A DNA stretch of 64,000 nt from positions 16,003,501-16,067,500 of the forward strand of contig CM036626.1 in NCBI GenBank assembly GCA_020746105.1. Reading direction: 5' to 3'. The position numbers were made by a program, and so were the translations under genes. Below the pieces are notes generated by a model. It saw only the letters and a program-made list of their open reading frames with translations, ran no database searches and was not told where the DNA came from. This document shows, piece by piece, positions 1-11,300 of the stretch. The stretch comes from Trogon surrucura (lineage: Eukaryota > Chordata > Aves > Trogoniformes > Trogonidae). Every line of letters starts with the position of its first letter. Within the stretch, counting starts at the first letter, position 1.

Positions 1-3000
1 CAAATGTATCGGTTTACCACCTCTAGCCTCTTGATGCCAGCAAGCAAAGGGAGAAGGCAATCAACCCCACATCTGCTCCTGCACCCCTTAAACTCCATGT
101 AAGAGCTCCTGTAAGGCTCAGCCACCCCCAAACCTTACACCCACAGAACTGCAGAGCATTTTGTGCAAGCAAAGGGAAGAAAATATTAAGCTGTATCTAA
201 CACATAATAATGGTTGGTTTTCCTAGAGAACAATTGATGGTGTGTTCTTTTTTTTTTTACAGCTGCCTACTGAGATGCTCGTTCCCCTGCCCTGGGAATT
301 TTCTTTCTGCAACTCCTCCTCCCCCGCCTCCCAGACCATCCATTCTCCCCTTTTCAACCTGCACCCATTGTAAATAGCACTGAATATTAACACAGCCCAT
401 TGAGCACTTGCTCCTTTTGTATGAGACCCCTGCGTTTCAAATTGCAGCCACTGTAGAGAGGAAAAGCCTCAAAGTGATTAAATGCCATGAAGTTTCTCTA
501 AAGGAGAGAGGAATATGCAGAGGAGGCTGATGGGATCCTACAGCCTTTCACTTGAAGCCAGGCACTTCTGCAAGAGCCAGAAGAGCTTCTTGGTGTAGAC
601 ATTTTATCTCATTCAGGCTTCACTATGAACTTCACATGTACCTCTAATCCTAGTCTGATTGAGATAATTTCTGCCCCAGCTGCAGCTCAGTCAGGGATGA
701 GAAGATCAGAGGGCAGTTGCAAAGGGTTTGCTGTTAAACTACTGTTCTCCAGAAAGCACTAATAAATATCACTGCATGCTGAGGGTGGTCAGCGAATCCA
801 CTGACATGTGTTCACACAGGAAGGGTGGATTTATTTGCAAGGGTGTTTATTTATTTGTGCACAAGCAGCAGGCCCAGAAAGGCACTGCTCTGCAAGGAGA
901 GGCTTCGCTGTTACCCCATCAGGGCCAAGCTCCAGGGCAGCAACTCCAAGTCTGTGGAGTACAGAGCCATCCCACAGGGCTGGAGACCTTCCCCTAGCAA
1001 GGCCACTGCGGAGGACAGAAAACGCCCCAGGAAGCGCCAAACCCTAGTATGGATTTCTTCTACAAGCACCACCAGCTCCCAGCAGTGCCCCACTTGAACA
1101 GGAAACCCTTCTTGGACGACCACGCAGCAGGGAGCCATCAGCTTTGCAGAATTTCTTTGGGTTTCCACTCTTTCCTCAGGAGGAGGGAGGGGGACTGGGC
1201 ACCTGCAACAACCCGCATTTCCCTCTCCCCTAAGCCATCCTTCCAAGCCCAGCAGCCCCTCCACGCTGAGGGCTTCGCAGCAGCAGCAGGCCAGGCATAG
1301 CGAGCTCGGTGTGATGATTACTTAATCTTTGTTCCATTATTTCAGCAGGGCTGGAAGTAGGACATGCAGGGGAGGAACTGCCAACAACACTCCCCCCTCC
1401 TGGCACCATCAACAGAGCAGGAGAGTCCCCACCACCACCTTCTCTTCCAGTATCTGCAGAGGAAGATGAATTACCCTGGACCCAGAGAGCAACTCGTGCC
1501 CATACCCAGGGAGCACCGAGCACACAGGCAGTGGCACAGCAACTTTTCTGCAGAGCCCCACTCTACCCAGTGAGCAAAGAGGCTACCCTAATGCGTGAGA
1601 GCCCAGCAACAAGACCTGACACATTAAAACCCCAGTTTAACAAGAATTTAAGTTAATGGGCCATTTTGAGCACAAAAATCCAGTTTCATTGCCTTCAACA
1701 AAATCTTTGTGTGCGCACATATACACGCGGCAGAAGTCTGCTCCCGACTTCTGGCTCAAGCGTGCTTCCAGGCCCTAAAACCATTGACAGGCACTCACGG
1801 GATTTTCAAAAGTATCCAAATGCTTTACCCAGCTCTCCCCAGAGAGCAGCAGCACTGCAGGAACAGCCAACATCCACACAGCCACTGACTCTGGGTAACT
1901 TATCCATAAAACCAAGCTGAGAGTAGCTCTTAGCCCAGCTCTCCTGGGCACCTGAGGGCTCTGCCTTGTCCCCAGTCGTGTCAGGCACACACTGACCCAG
2001 AGGCAGAAGGGTCTGTACTCAGATGCCCAATATCCCAAAAAATTTCCCCTAATCATTTGGGTCAAAATCACACAATGCATCTGTTCAAAATGAAAACTTT
2101 AATTCCTCCAGACCGTATCAACAATTAATTAGCTATCTAACTGCACTTCCACAGCCCCAAAGCCTTCACACCGTTAAAGTGTGTACCCAAAACACTATTG
2201 CTCCATCACTAAAATGGAAGATAAAACCTCTCTCATACATGACACCTAGAAAAAAACCTCTCTTCTCCCACTCCTCAAAAATTGAGATGCATGGAGAGAC
2301 AGAAACAGAGAATGTCACCAATGCTGCTGGAGCCCTGCACTGGGCTTTTCTGGGAATGAGGTATTTTGTGCTTAAGCTTGGCCCTAAAGTTTATGCCACA
2401 CTAATGTAAAAACAAACTTCAGACTTAAACACCAGAAGACATGCAGCACCTCCAGCAGCTTCAAAATCTGATATTGCAAAAGCAATTGCTCAGAGTCGGA
2501 TGCTCCCAGGATCCCCCCCCCTAGGACCAGGGACTCACCACAGCTGCAGGGTTCACAGCAGCTGGGAGCTGCACCCCTGCAAGGACCATACGGGTCATGC
2601 CAAACGCTGCAACGTGCCCTGCACAGGGCTCCTCCACAAGCAAGTCCTGCACACTTAAAACTGGCATGCACCATTGAGCTGTCTGTTGCTTTTAATAAAA
2701 ACAAAAAAACCCCAACCCACACATCTGTGCCACACTGCATTAACTCTGAGAGGGCTGTTGCACAGCCCCTCTGCATATCAGTTATGCCTTCCACAAGCTA
2801 AGGAGAAAAATTACAACTCTGAGCTCTAATGCCAACAGAGAAATAACAATAGTTTCAAAAGATCCCCATACTTTTCCTCAGTACTGATAGTCCTGTTGAC
2901 AAAATAAGCAACACGATTAAGTCCATTCCAGAACCCTCCCCCGTGGGCCGAGCCACATTTCCAACCCTACAAACAAAAGCTTTATCTCCAACACACTGCA

Positions 3001-4983
3001 AACCGACTCCAAGTACTGCTTCAGCATTGTGGCACTCGTTAGGAATAAAAGATAAACTCCTACGGAGGGGGTTTTCAATAGCACTTTAATGAAGTTAAAG
3101 CACAGCCACTGCGAGACACTGAAAACAGGATTTATCTCACCTATTAGCAATCGAACACGCCCAAGCATAGCATCCCGGGGAAGCAGACACCTTCAGGAGG
3201 AGATTGCCCAAAAACGATGGAGATGAGGGATACACCGCTCCGACACCACCCCGCTCCCACTAGTTTGTGGGGCCGGGGGAACCGCACCTCCAACACCAGC
3301 CCGGGGTCACTGCACACTTTCGCGTTTGCCTTCTGCTTCTTTAGAAGGGCATGTTCAAGAATAAAAATAAAAACCAGCCCAAAAGGATAGTTCCATAGAG
3401 ATAGCTTTTCTCCAGCACATCTAGAGAGTACATTCATCAACTGTCAAACACAGTTGCAACTCTCTGCACCAGAAATTAGCATTTACGATCCTACCGAGCA
3501 CAAAAAATGCGCTTCAGCTTTGTGTCCCTAAACTGAAATTAGTTCTTCAAGTGATCTGAAACAATATTATTTACAAAAGAAAAGTATTCACACTAGCTTA
3601 AATGTCTGCTTTTTATATTGGTTCCGGAGAAGGAAAAAGCCCTCTTCATTTTGGCACTGTCGGGTATGCAAAGCTATTACAAAATTGCTACTTTCATTCT
3701 TTGGTTAGTTTCGAATCTGCAAAGTTACAAACCTTATTCTAAGTGGTTAAAAGATCAACAGGCACAGGTCCATTGTAACAGATTTATAGTTGCTATTACT
3801 TCACCAATAAAATTTAAACTAAACTCAACACACTCAAAAAATGCGTTCCATGCGAAAAAGACGCTCCTGGGTATTAGCACTCATGAGAAAACACAACAAT
3901 GAATTTGTGCAGACTCAGCTATTAATGCATTTCTCTGCATGAACAACGATACGTTGTCCTATTTTGAGAGGCGTGTGGGGATGCTGGAATTCTGCTGATA
4001 AGACTAAAAACTTGCTCTGAGAGGTGCCCAAGGCTGAAGGAGGGATCCTTCAGAGCACCCAGCAACAGGTGGATGGGATGAGTCAGGCTTTTAATGCAGA
4101 GGCCACACGTTCCTCTTGGTATGACACCTGATAATTTCATGTAAAACAAGGCATTTCTGCAGCCAAAAGTGAATAATACCAGGAGAACCTGACAAACCTC
4201 TAATAATTCTTCTTAATAAGGAGCTGGACGATCTCCAGCAACACTTCAGTGACTGATCTCTCTCCTGGCAAAGCTGAGGAGTATCTATTACAACCAAGGG
4301 TTTTATAGATTCAATAATCTATAAATCTGTTCAAACAGCAGAAGGGTCCAGCAACAGAAGCTCTGAGACAATTTTCTCTCTCCCTTTCTTATTTCCCCAA
4401 GGTTAGACAATGGTGGAGGACACTTATTTTTACAAGTTTATGAGCATGCACACACACTCAGTCCTCCTGCACTGTTGCTGTCAAATTAATTGAGCTGTCA
4501 AAGCCAAGCACACTTTCCCCCCTGAATCTCTTCGCGTCTCTAATGTTTTATTTCAGATCTTACCAGCTCAGACCAGCAGCTACACAACGGGATCAGAAAT
4601 GGCAACCACATCACCCTGCACTTGGGCATGTACCTGAACACTTTAAAATACCCTTCTAGGGGTGACAAAAAAAACATAAATAAAGCCCCAGGGCTGTACT
4701 AACCCCCATGCGCTGGGCTACACGCTCAACTGGCACCAGGACAGTCAAAACACCACAGGTTAACAACTGCGATGGAGGGACGAGCGCGGCGCCGGGCTCC
4801 CTATTTGGGCACCGGGGTGCGATGCTGGGGCGCGCCCCGGTTCGGAGCCCCGGGGCCGGGCTGGGCTGGATGTCCTAATAAGGCTTCGGGAGCCCAGGCT
4901 AGCCGTTATCTCCAGCAGATCCCATCGTTCGAGACCAAACCCACTCCCGGCTCTCTCCACCCGGACACCCGTGCGGGGCAGAA

Positions 4984-5010
4984 GGGACCGGGCGGGCGGG
5001 GAGCGCCGGG
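4984..5010 (+). other. G-quadruplex motif on the template strand of intron 1
   Basis: Five G-runs of three or four bases (4984-4986, 4990-4992, 4994-4996, 4998-5001, 5008-5010) with loops of 3, 1, 1 and 6 bases lie on the plus strand. For LRIG1 this is the template strand, about 300 bases downstream of the splice donor. Confidence 0.6.
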
Positions 5011-5237
5011 CTGCTCCCACCTCCCTCCGCGCCTCGGGTGGAAGCCAGGGGAGACCAGGGGGAAGTTTCATATTGAGCCGTAGAGATCATCGAGCTTTAA
5101 AAGCCACAATTCTGAGTTTTCTGACAGTTTTTGTTTAGAAAGCTTTTTCCGTCCGTTTTCCAAGACGCCCCCTCGGGCGCGCTCAGCCACCGGCGCGCAT
5201 CCCCGGCGGAGCGGGGCTGCGCCAAACCCCCGCTTCG

Positions 5238-5274
5238 CCCCCAGCCCCTTTCCCCCCGGGTCACCCCCCTCCCC
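5238..5274 (-). other. G-quadruplex motif in nascent transcript, start of intron 1
   Basis: The minus (coding) strand has five G-runs of 4-6 bases (5274-5271, 5269-5264, 5257-5252, 5248-5245, 5242-5238) with loops of 1, 6, 3 and 2 bases. It lies at about +31 to +67 of intron 1, so it would be present in the pre-mRNA close to the 5' splice site. Confidence 0.65.
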
Positions 5275-5304
5275 AGCGCGGCGGGGCCCCCGCCCGGTAC
5301 TCAC

Positions 5305-5486
5305 ACGTGCCGCGGCCAGCGGGGCAGGTCCCGGGGCACGGCGGGCAGCGCCAGCCCGCCGCAGCTCAGCAGCTCCTCGCCGCAGGCGCAGCCGGCGGGG
5401 CAGCCGGCGGCGGCCGAGCCCAGCAGCCCGAGCAGCAGCAGCAGCGCCGCCGCCGTTCCGCCGCCCGCCCGTGACGGCAGCGCCAT
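5305..5486 (-). CDS. LRIG1: LRIG1 exon 1 (signal peptide + LRRNT cap), partial gene
   Basis: First coding exon of a leucine-rich-repeat/Ig transmembrane protein. LRIG1 restrains ErbB, MET and RET receptors at the cell surface and marks quiescent epithelial stem cells (family knowledge). The ATG at 5486 has a good Kozak context (A at -3, G at +4). Residues 1-28 are an Ala/Leu-rich signal peptide. The LRRNT cap follows, with spacing Cx3CxCx6C starting at residue 29, then CGG and a stretch ending DLPRWPRHV. LRIG1 has an equivalent CGG...LPxDLPxW segment immediately before its first LRR; LRIG2 and LRIG3 lack the CGG. The exon ends after 60 codons plus two bases at a GTGAGT donor (5304-5299), so the intron is phase 2 and the next exon should open the first LRR. 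The rest of the gene lies left of the window. LRIG family is very likely; LRIG1 over its paralogues is likely but rests on a short segment and on the desert upstream. Confidence 0.8.
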
Positions 5487-5490
5487 TTTG
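5481..5490 (-). promoter_or_regulatory. YY1-like motif overlapping the start codon
   Basis: On the minus strand CAAAATGGCG spans the initiator ATG. It matches the YY1 core (AAnATGGCG). YY1 sites in this position and orientation, just downstream of the start site and often over the ATG, are known from many CpG-island promoters. Binding here is inferred. Confidence 0.5.
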
Positions 5491-5966
5491 TATCCGGCAC
5501 CGGAGAAGGTCCGAGGCTGGGGGAGGCGTCGGCGGCAGGAGCGGCCCCGGCGCGGAGTGCAGCGAGAAAACGCCGCGGGGCCCCGCGAACGCTCAGCGCC
5601 GCTCCGCCGCCCGCACCATCGCCTCGGCCGCCGGCGGCAAGGCGCGGCCCCGCGGGGCAGTCACGGCACCGGCATCCACCCGCCGGCGGGCGGGCACCGC
5701 CGGGCGGGTCGGCTCCGCGTCCCCGCCGCGGGAAGCGCCTCCTCTTTCACGCCGCACAGCTCCGGCCCGGCGGCCGCTGGAGCTCCCTTTCCTCGGTGCG
5801 CTCACGGCGAGGCTGAGAGGGGCCGCGACCGCCGCTCCCGTGCTCCGCCGCTGCCGTCCCAGCCCTGCCCAGCCGCGCCGCTCCCCGCCCGGCCCGAGCA
5901 CCGCTCGCCGCGGACCCACGTTGGCGACACCGCAACATGTAGCCGCGCCGCCCCCCGCGCGCCCGC

Positions 5967-5973
5967 CCATTGG
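5967..5973 (-). promoter_or_regulatory. CCAAT box (proximal)
   Basis: CCAATGG on the minus strand, in the same orientation as LRIG1 and about 480 bases upstream of the ATG. It is a typical NF-Y site, and its partner lies 42 bases further upstream. Confidence 0.55.
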
Positions 5974-6008
5974 TTGGCGGGCGTCCTCCGGCGGGCCCGC
6001 GCGCGTCG

Positions 6009-6015
6009 CCATTGG
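6009..6015 (-). promoter_or_regulatory. CCAAT box (distal)
   Basis: A second CCAATGG on the minus strand, identical to the proximal copy and 42 bases from it. That is four helical turns, so both would lie on the same DNA face. Paired CCAAT boxes about 30-45 bases apart are common in NF-Y-driven promoters. Confidence 0.55.
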
Positions 6016-6078
6016 CCGGGAGGCACCCCCTCCCCACCTCCCCGGCCGGCGCCGCGGCGCCCCATTGATGCCGGCGTG

Positions 6079-6088
6079 CTGTCAATCA
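6079..6088 (-). promoter_or_regulatory. PBX:PREP/MEIS-type composite site
   Basis: CTGTCAATCA on the plus strand (TGATTGACAG on the minus strand) is an exact match to the decameric PBX1-PREP/MEIS heterodimer consensus. It sits 64 bases upstream of the distal CCAAT box, inside the CpG island. Occupancy is inferred from the motif only. Confidence 0.5.
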
Positions 6089-7455
6089 AAGGCGCCGGGG
6101 CCAGCCCCTTTCCCACTCCAGGTGTGAACGCGGGCGGCAGCCGCCCCCCCGCGCGCTGCCCGTCTTAAAGGGGCCGCGCCCGCACCCCCCGGTCCTCGCT
6201 CCGCCGCGGGGAAACCGACCGGGAAAGCTCCGTCACCCCGGTGCGGGCAGTTCTGCCGCAGGACCAGGGCCTGGAGGCTCCCGCACCAGCCCACGTGCCC
6301 CTCTCCGGACAGCACGAAGCGGCTGCGGGGCCACGCGTGTCCCGCCAGGAGCCCCCTGGGGGTTCATTATCCGCGCGTGTTTCAAACCAAACTTAAGCCG
6401 CGGTTTGCGCTGCCCGAATTTAGGCCTGGTTTGGAAAGGCCCGCACACGCCAGACGTAACGGAGCACGGAGTCTTGTGGACAGAAGCACGACTCGTTAGA
6501 GAGCAGCAGCAAGACCATTAGGGACAAAATTAACCTTAGAGCATCCATCCCTAATAAAAGCTGAATTTAGAGGCTGCCCCTGAGCTTCGTGGAGAGGATC
6601 TGACCGGCTTTGGTCAAGTGTGGGTGTAGCCCAGCCAGCACTTCAGGGGAGGAAAGTTTAGCTTTGGAAGGTGATGTGATGCAAAATGTAGAAAACTGAG
6701 TTTATTGACGGGACAAGATCTTGCTCCAGGCCAAGTTGAGGATTTCAGCACCCCCACCTGAGAGCCCCCCCATACAGCGCACGCAGCAGCGCTGGCTGAC
6801 CCTGGCACAGTGTTTCCCTGTTCTTCTCTATTTACTTTTAACAGTTCACCTGCACAACACCCCTTTGGCCTCGGGACAGCTTTGAACGTGTCAGATTGCA
6901 GAGATTAACGGTAAACAGAAAACTCAATCTCTGCAAAGGCTTCTCCCCACTCAGCACTGGGCTGACCAGGACTTCTAGGCATCTCGTCCCACCAAGTTAC
7001 ACCCTCCCGAGGACCAAACACCTGGTGTGATGCACACGGGTGTCAGTGCCATTGGCAGCGTGACCAGGACTGCTGTTCTGCCCGAGCCACATGCAGCCTG
7101 GCACCGGGTCCCCAACAACACGCACAGACACTGCAGATACTCTGTGGGCCAGCCCTAAATCTTTCCAGGGAGAATCAATAAGCATTATATAAACACAGGA
7201 GTTTCACTTGGTAGAACTTGTTTAGGCTTTCGTTATGCCAAAGGAGGGAAAAAATTTTAAAATTTCACATTATTATGGCTTGGGGTCTTATTTCAGCTTT
7301 CAAGAACTGGTGAAATCAAGATAATGGCTTATGTTTAGTCCCCTCACTTATTTGAAAGCTGTTTGCAAACTAAAAGCAAAAGCTCCTGTCCCTGGGGAGG
7401 GAACTTGTGGCAGGAAGGGTAGATATATTACAGAAAATAGTACAGTCGTATACAA

Positions 7456-7500
7456 ATATATATATACACACACACACATATATATACACACATATATATG
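7456..7500. repeat. (TA)n/(CA)n compound microsatellite
   Basis: Alternating TA and CA dinucleotides form an interrupted TA-CA-TA-CA-TA block. It is pure alternating purine-pyrimidine sequence and likely to vary in length between individuals. Confidence 0.9.
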
Positions 7501-8059
7501 AATGTGTCTTCAGTGCCTCAGTTTAAGGCACTTTTATAGAGTGGATTTCTCTTGTCCAGTAGGGAAGGCATCATGAAAATAAAAATCCTTCTGCTTCTTT
7601 TATAGTGTTTTCAAATTCAAGCTTTCCAATCAATTTCAACAATTAATTTTAATAAATTATTCTTGCCAGCCCTGACCTGAAACCCTGCTAATTTCATCTC
7701 ACACACTCAACGCAGGACTCTCAGCTTGCACCACACGACTGCCAGCACAGTGCCCATCTCCAAACCCCCTCCACTGTTCCTCTGCCCCATGGCAAGGGCA
7801 AGAGGCTGGACAGGGGCTTTCCCACAGAGGAAGAGATCCAAAAGCCTTAGATAACCTCTTAAAAACGGATATCTAGAAGAGGGTCTCCTGGAAGCTGGGC
7901 CAAATCGACTCACATTTGCACAAAATCACTGTGCGCTGAAAATAGTTGAATGAGGTTGCTAAGAAATGAGACTATTCTCACAGCGACAGTCTCCTACCCC
8001 AGTCCACGCTTTGCTAGAGAGAAGTCTGTGTACAGCATGGAGGATGTTTCTTCCTCAAG

Positions 8060-8340
8060 CCTCATTAAATCTAATTAAATAGCTTATAAAAGTATTTATG
8101 AAAACAAATTTTAAAATGGCAAAGGCATGCCAACAAGGAAGATATTTCTAACTCTGCCGGTGCCTTTTTGTGGATTTGGAGTTGGTTCAGAAGTGCACAC
8201 TTGTAAGGTAATTGCTGACAGCATGCAGAATCCATCAAGCTATAATTAACATTCTACTATTATTCTAATTGCCTCACTCAAGCTTCTGTGTTTTTTAATT
8301 GTAGAGCAATTTGCCAATAGAGAATTTAATTGCAATACAT
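8060..8340. promoter_or_regulatory. Candidate enhancer: clustered homeodomain cores
   Basis: Five TAATTA/TAATTG cores lie at 8072-8077, 8243-8248, 8266-8271, 8296-8301 and 8327-8332, in AT-rich but non-repetitive sequence about 2.6 kb upstream of the LRIG1 ATG. Homeodomain proteins bind such cores. AT-rich DNA yields some by chance, so this is a weak call. Confidence 0.3.
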
Positions 8341-11300
8341 ATTTTATACATTTTGGGAGAAAGTACCATTATTTCCACTTCAGCAAAAACGTTCCTCAGT
8401 TTTTAATAGCCTGCTTTAACTCTTTTCTAGGATTTTTTTTTCACTCCCTGATAAAGGAATTTGATTGCAACCTCTTGTGAAATTAGTAATGATATAATAT
8501 ACAGGAGCGCCCGGAGGCTTCAGTTTGGATCATGACTCTATTAAGCTAGGAACTGTACATACATGTAGCAAGACACAGCCCTGAGGAGTTTGAAATCTAA
8601 ACAGAGAAGACAAACTGAGGTGAGAACAGAAGTATTATCCCTATTTTACAGCCAGGGAAGAGGAGCCCCGAATAACTCACCTCAGGCGACCCTGAGCACT
8701 GGGGTACAGCCAGGAACTCACACGAGCCCAAATGCAGGGCACCTTTCGTCTTCAACACGAACTTGTTTTCTGTCTCCTGGTAGCTGCAAGAGCACCTCTC
8801 TGCAATTTGATTTGCAAGCTAGACCTTCTAAGTAACTTCTGACCATCTAGGATCTACAGTCCCTGTCCATGAATGCTTCGTGTTTCAGAGCAAGACCCAG
8901 CGTGGAACAGGAGCCCTGAGGAGGCTGCAGAGTACCCCAGCAGATGCGACACGCTGGGTGGAGGGCAAGAGCAATGCTGTCAGGCTTTGTGAGGGATGTG
9001 TTTGACTTCTCCTGGGGCAGGCTGAAGGTCAGAGGCAGTGAAACAGAAAAGGATGGAGCTTAGCTCACGTTGGCTATCCTTGCATTTTACAATTTTACTT
9101 TGCTTCAGCTTGGTGCTTCTATCTGCAGGGCCACAAATCTCTCTGTAGCAATGTTTATCTTCTTCTAATAACACTTATCACGGCTTTCTACCCATGGTGC
9201 TGAGATTTGCAAAATGTCTGATAGCCATGGCTACAATCCCTTATACTGTCACCCTGGTGCACTGATGTGTCAATCAATATTATCATAGTGACAAACATTT
9301 AAAAAGGTTACAGGAGGTGCTTTGTGGAGACAGGGTACAAGATGATTGTGATTATTCAGCACAGCTACAGTCGCATTTATACATAGCTAACAGTGGTCTT
9401 TGGTATTAGCTGCTCATGGCAAGCTGCATAGTTGGGCTCCCAGCATCCAGGTTGCAAGAGATGGTTTCTCTGGTATGACCAGATCAACCAAAGCATCAGC
9501 ATTCCAGAGGTTTATTAGTTGATCTGGTTACACCAGATCTGCAAGGACAATTTTATGGCATTATGCCACCCAGTGCTGGTCTCTGTCTCTCTTGGATCCC
9601 AGCCTTGCTCCTCAGAGCTTGTTTTGTTGGAATAACCCTGCAAGATGTATGACGTGATCCAAAAGTGCCTAGCAGCGATGCCTAACGATAACATCACTTC
9701 TCACTGCTATAATGGGTGAAGCCAATTCAGCTTTGCAGGAGGCAGCACATGACAGTGAGAATTAAAGGAAGAGATGATCAAGTCAGGCTTCAGTATAGGG
9801 TCACTAACAGTGCTGACATGAAAATTTAGCTTGGGTTCAGACTCCTAAGAATTTCCTTTGCAATGGCACATAAGCCTTTTCTTCTCTTAAAATTAGAGAC
9901 TGGTGCTTGAACTTTGGTCCTTCAGGAACATAAAGTCTTTGATCAAGACCAGATCATGCTTCATTAATGTGAAAGTTCACTCAAGTAGCTGTTGTCATTT
10001 CATTTTTCACAGGCAATGAGTTAAATCACTTTCCCATTCTGGAACTAGCACAGGCAGTTAGGAAAAGATGGTGCAAATAGCTAGATCCAATTAACTAAAT
10101 CCATGTTCTGTCACAACACTGCCACTTCTAATCCTTTTTCCCCCCTCCCAAAGAATTTGTTTCAAAACTTTGGTATAAATGTATGTGTATTTATCTCATC
10201 TTTTTAAAAGCAGACTGTTAGAAAAGCGTGACAGCATTTTAGTGTCAAGACAGAAGCAGGAGAGAAAGCTGACAGCACTAGAATATTGCCTGCCATTTGC
10301 ATGGGCAAAATACATAATAAGAGGGAGAGTTTGAACGTAAACCTGTGGTGCTCAAACCTGGAGCTCACACTCAATTGCTTAAAAGCATGTTTTTGTAGAC
10401 AAGGCCATGGACTAACTCCAAGAGCAGGAAGAAAACTGGTAGACCTGAAGTCTGAACAGTCTGTCTGCTTGGATCACACACTTCAGCACAACATTACTCT
10501 CCCCTAATCACGCTCAAGATCCAAAATCCAAAGTTTCCCCAAGCCCAGAGAGAGATTTGGCCCCATGCACGAGCTGGCAGGTATCAGGGTTTGCTCTTCA
10601 GATCTGGGCTTGAACTCAGCTCCGTGCCGAGCCTCCAACAGCAAGAGTGGAGCTGAGACACAGCCATTCCCGACAGTGACTAGCGCTAATAGTGTTTATG
10701 CTATGAAGAGTTCTATTAACTGGCATAATAACTATAATTATATGGTGTAACTTCTTTTCCTTGCTTTCACCTCTAGGCTGAGATGGAAGCGTGAAGTTCT
10801 TGCAGCCTCAGAGGAATGTGTTAGATGAAATCATGCAAGTGGAGCAGAGAAGCTGGAATCCAGCTACAGCTGAAACAGGAGCCACCTGCCTCTGCTCAGA
10901 GAATAGCAGAAAAAAAAGAGATTTAAACATACTGGAAGATTTTAACTTGTCTTTCTGAAAGGGATGGTCTGCAAATTTTTCCAAAGTAAATCTTGTATTT
11001 CCTTACTGATGGATGTTGACTTTCAGGGACTCTTACAGCAAACAAAGGTAATGCATCCTCCCACAGCAAGGGGAGGAAAAACCCAAATGGAGTTTCTCTC
11101 ACAAAGCAGTCAAGCTGACTATTTATTTAATAGCTCAAGACTTTATGTCACAGATGAAAGGTGCCATCAGCGAGGGTGGTCTCTGCCTGGCAGTATTATC
11201 AAGGCAAGTTTAGCTCAAAGTTGCATGAGTTGTGGCTGTTCTCAAAGATCCAGATCCCATATAACAATTAAAGGAAGATGATTGCAGAATGACCAGAACA

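Larger units (their letters stand above)
1..5304 (-). other. LRIG1: 5' part of LRIG1 intron 1
   Basis: The intron begins with GTGAGT at 5304 on the minus strand and runs off the left edge, so it is longer than 5.3 kb. A long first intron is usual for LRIG1. No further exon, CR1 or SINE was recognised in it. From about 4765 to 5304 it is part of the CpG island. The stretch about 3440-3900 is AT-rich and non-repetitive and could be a regulatory element, but nothing in it is diagnostic. Open frames seen here are short and lack domains. Confidence 0.75.
5487..6100 (-). promoter_or_regulatory. LRIG1: LRIG1 5' UTR and proximal promoter
   Basis: This region lies immediately upstream of the ATG on the minus strand. 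It has no TATA box. Two CCAAT boxes on the minus strand (5967-5973 and 6009-6015) and a PBX-type site (6079-6088) place the promoter body at about 5950-6100. Transcription probably starts somewhere in about 5600-5930, giving a GC-rich leader of a few hundred bases. The exact start cannot be read from sequence alone. Confidence 0.6.
4765..6350. promoter_or_regulatory. CpG island over LRIG1 promoter and exon 1
   Basis: Dense CpG dinucleotides and very high GC content start abruptly near 4765 and fade after about 6350. The densest core is about 5155-6200. There is a dip with few CpGs near 5060-5150. It is the only CpG island seen in the window and it brackets the initiator codon, as expected for a broadly used, TATA-less promoter. 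A canonical CACGTG E-box lies at 6292-6297 and another overlaps the splice donor at 5304-5309. The low stop-codon density makes long spurious open frames on both strands here. Confidence 0.9.

Noticed and set aside
5131..6168. Long plus-strand open frame of 345 codons, and other long frames on both strands of the CpG island
   Set aside because: They lie antisense to the LRIG1 exon and promoter, in DNA so GC-rich that stop codons are rare. The product is low-complexity Pro/Arg/Ala with no domain.
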